Shown here: positions 1-10,400 of the stretch, one piece after another
Layout of the letters: each line of letters opens with the position of its first letter
How positions within the stretch are numbered: the stretch's first letter is position 1
Assembly: GCA_035048485.1 (NCBI GenBank)
Contig: CM068583.1
Coordinates: 43,429,042 to 43,493,041 of the forward strand
Length of the DNA: 64,000 nucleotides
Reading direction: 5' to 3'
Source of the DNA: Pteria penguin
Lineage: Eukaryota > Mollusca > Bivalvia > Pterioida > Pteriidae
Notes under the pieces: model-generated
What the model was told of the DNA's origin: nothing
What the model saw: the letters and a program-made list of their open reading frames with translations, nothing else
Databases searched by the model: none
Program-made: the position numbers and the translations under genes

Positions 1-198
1 TATTGTTAAGTTCTTCTTGGCATCACGGGAGTGCCGCATATATCTACATGTATAAACTGCACGTACAATCCTTTATTGTTAAGTTCTTCTTGGCATCACG
101 GGAGTGCCGCATATATCTACATGTATAAACTGCACGTACAATCCTTTATTGTTAAGTTCTTCTTGGCATCACGGGAGTGCCGCATATATCTACATGTA
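1..198. repeat. 73-bp tandem repeat, about 2.7 copies
   Basis: The block beginning TATTGTTAAGTTCTTCTTGG recurs at positions 1, 74 and 147, giving a 73-bp period with near-perfect identity. The array is cut by the window edge, so its full length is unknown. A short open frame across it is a by-product of the repeat. Confidence 0.9.
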
Positions 199-1320
199 TG
201 TGGATTTGAAAGAAAATGCGAAGAAAAACTGATGGATATATAGAAGTTTACTTCAGTATACTGCTTGTTTATAAAAACTAAACGATTTCAGACAATCATA
301 CAGAAAGATTGTGACGTGACATTCTTACTCAATGCAACTAATTTCTCTAAATGTTGATTTGTTTATCCTTTCCGTAAGCGAATGTTAGGTAAACATGAGG
401 AGTTGGGAAATAATCAAGATATACGAGTACAACATAAACCAACGTAAACTCTAGGGGCGTGAACAAGAAATTTAACAATCTGCTCGATTATTTCTATAAA
501 AATACCGAACTTTTAAATGCTTATACATCAACATCTAATATTGGAAGTGTTTTCTAATTTACTATGTAGTTATTATAAAGATTAAATTACTTCCATTTTG
601 TTTTACAGGAATCAGTATAACTAAATGTGTCGTGTGAAAAACAATCCAACTCCATCATACCTAGAGTAGTTCATATCAAATCAGATATGTGAAATAATAC
701 GATGATCAGGAGCATAATATGCCATGTGATGTGAACAGTGTAATGTATCACATGAGACACTATATAGTCTGATCAATTATACTGATCAACTTTTCTTCAT
801 TAAAATGTGTGTGTTGAGCACTCCTTACAAGTTGGAAAAAAAATAGAAAAAGATAACATTATCAAATCCGTGTGATATCTAGTAGTAGTCTATGTCTGCT
901 TTCTGTAAGATTGTTTTGAATTTAAATGTTTTGTCAACTGATAAGGTTATCCTGCTGACAGATTATGTAACACTATATAACACCAACCAAGAGTTTTTAT
1001 GATAAATGATTGAGTATTCGCATGGTATAAATATCTATGTATTGAATAAGTTATGGATGTCTAATCAATCATTGTCAACAGTGGACAAGGATTCTTTTAC
1101 AGAAGAGGGAAAACATGGATATTTGTGTTTATTGAATATTACACCTAGCTTTTGGTGATAAGATATATTTAAGAATTACATCACAAAGTACACAATAAAG
1201 CGAGATTCACGATAGCCTATATTTTTGATATATAGTTTTTACGTTGACTTCTACACATGATCACAAAGAGTTGTGTTTAAAACACTTTTGTCTTTTAGCC
1301 AGGACCAAATAATAGTAGTA
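199..1320. other. AT-rich intergenic DNA, nothing recognised
   Basis: No open frame, splice-linked coding segment or RNA gene is supported here. The missing first exon of the chitobiase 1 gene could lie in this stretch or further left, but I found no convincing signal-peptide exon ending in phase 1. Confidence 0.5.
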
Positions 1321-1321
1321 G

Positions 1322-1492
1322 GGGCAGGCGTGGTGTAGTGGTTAAGCGCTTGGCTTGCGGCGCCGACGATCCGGGTTCGATTCCCGGGTTGTGCCACTAT
1401 GTTTAAGAGGTTGGTGACCTCCTGCTTCCATGTCGCGATATAACTGAATATTGTTGAAAGCGACGTAGAACACCAATCAACCAACCAAATAA
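1322..1492 (+). mobile_element. tRNA-derived SINE (family A)
   Basis: The head carries a pol III A box (TGGTGTAGTGGTTAAGCGC) and a B box (GGTTCGATTCC). A body follows, and then the tail motif CACCAATCAACCAACCAA. This is the layout of molluscan tRNA-derived SINEs. It is not a working tRNA gene, because the acceptor stem pairs only in part and the body continues past it. Confidence 0.85.
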
Positions 1493-2103
1493 TAGTACTT
1501 ATTATTTCATTAAGGTCATATCCTACTTATTCAGATCTAGGATAGATTTGCTTCAAATCTGACCCTGTTTCTTCTCATGGTCTATCATAGAGACTCACAT
1601 TGACGTCTGATGTGGTTACAAAAATGAAAATTTGGATTTTTTGTACTTCCTTAATTAAATGATTCGGACATTTTTCATTGTCATGTATAGGCAAAACGGC
1701 ATTACTCAATATCTTCTTTTCTGGCGGACATTTTCTCTTCATATTAGAAATAAAATATATTGGATACATAATCACCTGAATGTATTAAATAAATTGTAAG
1801 CTTTCCATATAAACTTTTCTTTGAAAAGACAAAGAAAATCTGTATTTGCAATATACCCGACAATCCTGCAGCTTTATTCATAACTAAATAAGAGTTATCT
1901 TTCTTGTTGTCAACTGCATTTGATTAGAGGAACACTTTTTACAGAGATATGAGTTTTGTGAGTGGGATATATCCTCACGTAAAGTTTTTTTCGAATTGCT
2001 ATAAAAATGATGTACATTTAAAACAGAGGTCATATTGTTTGACCTTGGAGTGAGTTTCAGTCGTTCATAATATATCTGGAAAGTAATTTAAAGTTATTTC
2101 TGA

Positions 2104-2265
2104 TCTCCAAAACATGTAAATCGCGGCCCCGATGTTCCGGGATTGCGCTACTATTTTTAATTTGGAGGCTGGTTACCTCCTGCTTCCATGTCGAGATATA
2201 TCTGAAAAAATGTTGAAAGCGACCTAGAACACCAATCAACCAACCAACCAATCAATTAACCAAGA
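2104..2265 (+). mobile_element. Degenerate SINE (family A)
   Basis: The body and tail match the copy at 1322-1492 (CCTCCTGCTTCCATGTCG, then AAAGCGAC, then the CCAATCAACCAACC tail). The tRNA head is eroded: the A box is lost and the B-box region is decayed. This is an older copy of the same family in the same orientation. Confidence 0.75.
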
Positions 2266-2466
2266 GAGTTATATATATCGTATCGAGGATGTATGTATAT
2301 ATGTGCGTCTGCTTTGCGACTAGTACTGAAGTGTTTCTGTGTACATGTATACATAATCGATTGCGGCCTGAGTCATTTACAATACTTTGGCAGCAATAAG
2401 AACCTGAATACTTAATGACCACGACACTGATATACCTGTAGAGAAACTCATCATAATTTACACATT

Positions 2467-2646
2467 AGACATTTTATTCCTTTATTTTTCTTTTATTTAT
2501 TTATCTATTTATTTATTTATTTATTATTTATTTATTATCATTATTATTATTTATTTATTTATTCATTTATTTACTATATTATTATTTATTTGTTTATTCA
2601 TCATTATTATTCATTTCTTTATTTATTTATTTTAAAATTATTTATT

Positions 2647-2717
<71 letters not shown>
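2467..2717. repeat. TTTA / ATT simple repeats
   Basis: About 250 bp of irregular TTTA and TTAT runs end in a nearly pure (ATT)n tract. It lies immediately upstream of the first recognised exon of the chitobiase 1 gene and would be intronic if a signal-peptide exon lies further left. Confidence 0.9.
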
Positions 2718-2754
2718 ATATCCTTTTTTTCAATATGTTCAATAATCTTGACAG

Positions 2755-5700
2755 TATTGACCGTACACTGTGTGCAGCAAGTCGATTTGGACTACATTGG
2801 AGCCAGTCTAGATGTCAAAGTGACGATTGTTGATAATCTGAAACAAGATGGCGCCAAGCATCTCTTCCAAGTCGTACTCACAAATACTGGAAATCGTGTG
2901 ATTTCACAAGATAAGTGGGCAATTTACTTTTACAGCTTTTTCTTCATTGAACCATATCACTCGCCTTCCAAAGAAGGTTATGTAGTGCCTCATTATCACA
3001 TAAAAGTAAAACATATCAAAGGATGTTTATTCAGCATGGAACCAACCACCAACTTCCGAAACATAGAAATCAGTGAGAGGAGACTTTTGGAGTTCTATGG
3101 TAAATTTTGGGCTGTGTCAAAAACCGATGTTCCTCCAAACTGGTATGTAACAGCCGCGGGACTAAAGCCCGTGACAATATCTGCAACACGGACAGGGAAT
3201 AACTTTTTAACTACCATGGATGCTGTGCGGCAATGGAAGCGATACCGCGGGGACATGTATAACCCATATACTCCACAAGAGAGGTATAGAAGATACCAAG
3301 TCAGGAACCATAACTCTCACGGTGACAGAGTCATTCCTTCACCGAAAATGATGAAGTCACATGAAGGAAATGTCAATATCACTACCTGGACGATTGTGGC
3401 CACTGCGGGGCTACAGTTTGAAGCACAATACTTGAAAAGTAAGTACTCAAGTTATGAGAAATACAATATTTGACAAGAAAGACCAATCAATTAATCTACT
3501 TAATAAATCAAGATTAAATATCGCCAAACCTTAAAAGATGTTCCTTGATCACGTATCCACTTATTCTATAAGATATTAAGCAAACCGTCCAAAGAACCAT
3601 TCTATCCAGTAATTTGATAACATGAGAGAAGGACAACTTGGTATATACATGTAACTATAATTACATGCGGATGTAGTGATTATGATAGAAATACATTATA
3701 TGGTGATTATTATTGCACATTGACGTAAATATCATATTACAATACCCTGATGATCGAGTTAAGACGTGTTACAGTCTCTACCTGTTCATTCCTTTCATTC
3801 TTGATGACTATGGGATCATTGCGGATGTGACCGGTCGACAGAGCATGCTTACTCCGCATGGGCATTTGGTCCAACTTCTATTTCAACAAAGGTTTATGTG
3901 TGGACATTATTTGCTTTTTCAAATTTTAAAGATACTGTTTATACTTCCGTACTTCATATTTTAACAAGCATCTGGCTTTGGAGAAGACACTTTCAATTAC
4001 ATTACTAATTCATCATTATTTCATATTCATAGAAAGAATTCTTAGATATGTAACTCCAGAATTTTATTTTGTGAATATTTCATTATTGTAGCTTTTTATT
4101 ACATTATTATCAGATAGAATAAACATCTCATCCTCAACCGCTGAAGAAATTCCATCACCTCAGACGAAGAAAACAATATTCCTGTCAACCAATCACACAG
4201 CTTCAAATAACGATGAATGGTACAGTTTGAATATCAATGCAACAAGTGAAACGATTACTGTGATTGGTAGAAATTCATCAGGAGTATTCTATGGTATACA
4301 AACATTGCTGAGTTTAACAGAGGATGGGAAGAACATGATACTGTCATCAGTGCTGATCGTTGACGAACCTCGATTTCATTTTCGTGGAATGTACCTCGAC
4401 GTTGCCCGAAATTTTCAAAGCAAGGACTCAGTTTTGAAACTGTTACAAGTCATGGGAAAGTATAAATTGAATAGATTTCATATCCACTTGGCTGATGATG
4501 AAGGATGGCGATTGGAAATTCCTGGTCTTCCTGAACTAACTGAGGTAAATTCCCATATAAACTTACTGCTCCACATGTCATTCATTCTGAGCACATTACC
4601 ACAGTGTGATATAATACCATCTCAATCAAACCCACTGATGGAAACAAATAAGGCATGAATTAAATTGCATGCAGATCTTTATTTCACGTAAACAATTATA
4701 TGAATATGAAGTCTCCTTCTTCTTCTTCTTCTTCTTCTTCTTCAAAATTTGAATGCAGCGTTGTTGTTGTTGTTTTAGGTTGGTTCCAAACGGTGTCATG
4801 ACCTAATGGAGGAGCATTGTCTAATATCTCAACTAGGGTCAGGTCCGGACAATTCCACATCCGGTTCAGGATTCTTCACCGTAAACGATTATAAAGAAAT
4901 TGTTAAATATGCCGAGGATAGGCACATTGAAATCATTCCAGAAATCGAATCTCCAGCCCACTCTCGAGCTGCGATCATATCAATGGAAGCCCGATACCAA
5001 CGCTTTAAGGCCACTAACATGACCAAAGCCACACAATACCGCCTTGTTGACCCTCAAGATACTTCTGAATATACTTCAAACCAAATGTTCAACGACAATG
5101 TTGTAAACCCATGCATTGAGTCAACGTATGCCTTTTTCGAAAAAATAATAACTGAAATTCATAAAATGCAACCTAGTGTAAAAGTTTATCACTTTGGTGG
5201 AGACGAAGCGCCTAAACATACTTGGATAAATTCAACAGCATGTCAAACTTTTGCAGCTCGAGATTCATATTATAAGAACCCCAAACATTTGAAAGAGCAT
5301 TTTACTCGTCGTTTGTCGAATATTACTGATGAACTTGGACTAAATCTTGGGGGATGGGAGGACGGATTCATGGACCAGACAGACAGACCTTTTTATCGCC
5401 CGTTTCTAGTGAATAAAGAAGTATATGCAAATGCATGGCAGAATGTTTGGGAATGGGGATTTGCAAAGAGAGCGTACAACCTAGCCAATAATGGATACAA
5501 GGTAAATGAAATTATTTTATGCAAATGTAGTTTTCAATAAAATGATTAAATAAGGACAGAGTTTCCTTGCATTAGAACCATATCACTTATTTCCAGTATC
5601 TATTTGGAGCAATTAATGAAATTTCAAAATAGCCTCTAAATGAAAAGGGAAGGGTAAAGAATTGATTATATCGTCAAGTTACGTATTTTGTACTCTTTAT

Positions 5701-7400
5701 CACTGTTGACAATCACACATGATTTATGATAAATTTCTCTAGCAGTCAGTTTTTAATTGATGCTGTTTGACTAGGTGATCATGTCTCATGCTACACATCT
5801 GTATTTTGACCACCCTTACGAGCCGGATCCTGAGGAGAGGGGTTTATACTGGGCTACACGGTGTACTGATACTTTCAAGACATTTCGTTTCATGCCTGAT
5901 AACTTATATGAAAACATAGATTATAAGCGTTCAGGAGAGCCTCTTACTAGACAAGACGTCTGTGGCGTGGCGGATAAAAAGTGCCCCGCTCTTCAACAAA
6001 AGAATAGGCAAAATATCATAGGTAATGTTATTCTATTAGACAATCTGAGCAAAATGTTTCGAAACAACTGCTAATATTTTCCAATAAACATCAATAAAGA
6101 TATATAACAATGTAAAACCCATCTAGGTTAGATGGTTAAAGATTACAATAATGTGATATCAAAGTAATCTAATTATGTAAATATCATTTGAAAAGCTGTA
6201 ACACAGCAACTCTGAGGTGTCGTCTCCTAAATCAATACACCCACCTTAAATTACTTAGCTATATTTTACCATTTGTATGAAGCAATTTTTTTTTCATAAA
6301 TAAAAACGCTGCACACTCTGTTAATCTGAATGTTAATGTATTTTTCTTATCTTATACTTTAACATCGATGATTTCGCTGAATAAAGATCATGTGCTTTGA
6401 TGTGGCCGAATTTGTGAATAGAGTGGTAGTCATTTTATGTGTCTATACATGTACGACCTTCTGGAAATTTTTTTATCTACATGGCCATTTTAGATACACT
6501 ATACATCGTGTGTTCATTTTATATCCAGGTATGCAAGGACATTTATGGAGTGAGACAGTCTTTACGTCGGATTTTCTCGAGTATATGATATTCCCACGAA
6601 TGCTCGCTCTGTCTGAGCGGGCTTGGCATAAAGCATCATGGGAAGATATAGACGACAAAGTGGCACGTGACCTACAGATGGACGCTGATTGGGAGATGTT
6701 TTCCAATGCAGTTGGACACAAAGAGTTACCACGTTTATCAAAGCTTGGAGTGAAATACAGAATAACACCTCCTGGAGCAATGTATACATTCCAAGCATAC
6801 TTGCATATTTTACACGTTTATTTCAGTTGCAAATGAAATCCATTGAGAAATATTCTGATAGCAGCATTTATCCATTGTTGCGATTCTTAAATATGAAGAC
6901 AAAATACATTGGAATAAGCTGTTTTAATGTTTAAACAAGTGATTCAGTTCTTTCTGTCTTAATACATTTGGTTAATTTATCAAGTAATGTCTATACCACA
7001 TTATCTTTTTCGTATGTATCATACTCATATCCGATTTAGAATAAAGACTTTCATTTTTCTTAATTATGTACCGAAGGCTGAGCATGTAATTATGTGTGTC
7101 GGTAATGCTTAGCCAGGAGGAGATGCTTTTTCATCCTTGGCACCTGATTGAAAACTTGAGTGAAATACCGTTTGTCCCATTACTGTATGAAACTTATCTT
7201 GTTCTAGCCTACTGCCTACAGGAAAGTCGTAAAGATTTTGTCGATATTCTATTCAGGTTCATTTATAATGAAATTTCGCAAATAAAATTCAGTTGATCAT
7301 ATAAGATAGGCAAGATTATCCATGATAATCATAATGCAGGTCTTATTTTTGTTGAATAAGTGAATTTCATCGGACTTCGAGAGGATTATATATTGTTGTC

Positions 7401-7437
<37 letters not shown>

Positions 7438-7440
7438 TTA

Positions 7441-7471
<31 letters not shown>

Positions 7472-10400
7472 CGTATGTGTGTAGAGTTGTGCTTTTGTGT
7501 ATGTGTAGGTGTGTGTGCGTGTTTCTGTGTGATATCACTCACGTACACTGTACTCGGACATCAACGACTTTACCTGAAGAATTATCTAATTTTAGAGTGA
7601 AAGACGGAGTTTTAAGTACCAACAATGAGTTTCCTGGACTTGAAAATGAATATAGCAGAGATGATGGGAAAACTTGGAATACTTTGCCTCATGATTTCAG
7701 AATTCCACATGGTGATACCTTTCTTTTACGTACAAGGTGAGTAATTAAACGGACATAGCAGCAGTTTTAAATCAGTGATGAATAGTTATTGAAAACTATA
7801 CTTTACTGAAATTTACACTGATTTTCTGAGTTAATGAATTTCCACTTTGGTATGTTTTTGTGAATACTAGTGTGACATGGCACACTTACTTTTGTACTTT
7901 ACATTGTTGTCATGTTTTTGCAGTGTGGTGGCCGACAATAATCCATGCGGAGTGTTATGGCATTCTGTTGCCTGGCTACGATATTCTCTGTTATCTGGCT
8001 TTGATATTCCCTGTTGTTTGGCTGTGATAATCCCTGTTGTCTGGCTGTGATACTTCCTGTTGTCTGACTATATTCCCTGTTGTCTTGCTAAAACACTTCC
8101 TGTTGTCTGTCTGTGATATTCTTTGTCTAACTATATTCCCTGTTGTCTGGCCATAAAACTCCCTGTTGTCTGGCTGTGATATTCTCTGTTATTTGGCTGT
8201 AATCTGCCCTGTTGTCTGGCTATAATATTCCCTGTTGTCGGGCTATGATATTCCCTGTTGTCTGGCTGTAATATTCCCTGTTGTCTGGCTATAATACCCC
8301 CTGTTGTCTGGCTATGATATTCTATGTTGTCTGACTATAATACTCCCTATTGTTTGGCTATGATATTCTCCGTTGTCTGGCTATAATACTCCCTGTTGTC
8401 TGGCTATGAAATTCCCTGTTGTCTGGATTTAAGACCTTCTGTTGTCTGGCTAGAATACTCCTTGTTGTCGGGCTATGATATTCTCTGTTGTCTGGCTGTA
8501 ATATTCGTTGTTGTTTGGCTATGATATTTTCTGTTGTCTGGCTATAAGACTCTCTGTTGTCAGACTATAAGACTATAAGAAGTTATGATATTCCTTGTTG
8601 TCTGGCTATAAGACTCTAAGAAGTTATGATATTCCCTGTTGTCTGGCTATATGACTCTAAGAAGTTATGATATTCCCTGTTGTCTGGCTATAAGACTCTA
8701 AGAAGTTATGATATTCCCTGTTGTCTGGCTATAAGACTCTAAGAAGTTATGATATTCCCTGTTGTCTGGCTATGATACTTCTTATACTGTGTTGGTAGAA
8801 ACTGACTTCGATATCAGTGACAGATGTTAGCGTCATATGCGTGTGTATGGCGTATATAGTGGGCACAGCTAAAACGCGACAATTTCTCCTCATGGACGCC
8901 TGGGGTCAGTTATTGGATATTTTAACCACTGGTATAAGCTAATCGGTGATTAGAGTTTGATAGACAATTCATTTAATTTATAAGGTTTCTGTATAACATG
9001 TAAATTACTTTTCAAGCTTGTTTCATATGTTACAGATAAGCACACAGACTATGACTTTAAGACTTCTCATTTCAAAGATAAAGACAGATGAAATTTAACC
9101 GTTGGTTAGCTTAACCAGTGGTTAAAGTTTCGAATAACTGGCCCCTGAACACGTAATTTTCTATTGATCTAGTCATATCAAACTTTGGTATTGTAGAGGC
9201 ATGGTTACGGCACAAACGTGCAAATAGTTTATACGTGCATAAACATGCATTTATAATATATCGAATAAAGTAAAATGTGAAAATAGATAATGTCACCATA
9301 ACGATCTCAGCAATGAACATTTACGATTTCTCGAAAATTACGTAATCAGGGTCAGTTGTTAATTATTATTATTAATTGTCTATCAAACTTTAATCACTGA
9401 TTAGCTTATACCAACGATTTCTATCTTTGGCGGTCATTAATATTAATGATCCGGTCATTATTTCATTTTCCGGTAAGTAAATGTCACGTGGTGTCATCTT
9501 TAATGGTTCATTATCAATCAGAATCCTAGAATCTTAATAGAGGTATAATAAATTGAAACAATTGACTTGTATTTTCTCAGTTTATTGCGCCGGGCATTGA
9601 TCAGTAGCCTTGAGTATTAGTAACGATATTACTAGATCAATAACCCTGAGTATTAGTAACGATATAACTAGATCAATAACCCTGAGTATTAGTAACGATA
9701 TAACTAGATCACTAACCCTGAGTATTAGTAACGATATAACTAGATCAATAGTTTAATAGCAAAAAACCGCATGGTTTATATGCATACAAATAGAACAACA
9801 TACCTATATATATATATACACAGTGATCGTTCATAAGAATAATTGCATTTAGGAGGAAAGACAAATAATATGATAATAAATATGCAGAGATAAGTACATG
9901 TAATACATATATATAAATATATACACAAAATGACTCATATCACCGAAGATCGTAAGAGTGATGCATTTTTAAAAAATTTTCCAAGGTTTAACAACTGTTT
10001 CCTGTTCTCAATTGAAGAAAGTTGAACAAGTTTAAACATAAATGGGCGGCTCCAAAAGTATGGTTTTATATACAGTCTTCGTAAGTCATTGTACAAAGGA
10101 CACTCAAGAACAAAGTGAAACTCATTTTCAACATGGCCCAAAACGCAGCAATGACACACTCTATTGTTCCTTTCAACTCGTATATATCGACCTTGTTCTA
10201 TATTAAGTTTATGTGAAGATAATCTGAACTTTGTAATATAAGAGACCAGATTTTCAGGAATGGATTTACGCAAATAATATTGAAGTGAAAAGTTATCAAT
10301 CAAATATTTATAAAGGAAACACTTCGGGGAAATATCCATAAAGGAATCTCTCTCCTGTAAAAACATATCTGTAAGTCTTTGTTTTAAAACAATTAAAAAG

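Noticed and set aside
1322..1400. Possible functional tRNA gene
   Set aside because: A and B boxes are present, but the acceptor stem pairs only partly and a SINE body and tail follow.
3713..3964. 83-residue frame between two chitobiase 1 exons
   Set aside because: Exon 3438 joins 4114 directly in phase, and the stretch contains a recognised Penelope-type repeat core.
7360..7595. Hydrophobic start of the frame ending in exon 7596-7736
   Set aside because: A leucine/valine run from ATT/GTA microsatellites upstream of the real splice acceptor.
7921..8050. Candidate last exon of chitobiase 1 after TTTTTGCAG
   Set aside because: It has a valid acceptor, but the sequence has no CHB_HEX_C similarity and runs into the 23-bp array. 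The exon at 12749 fits far better.
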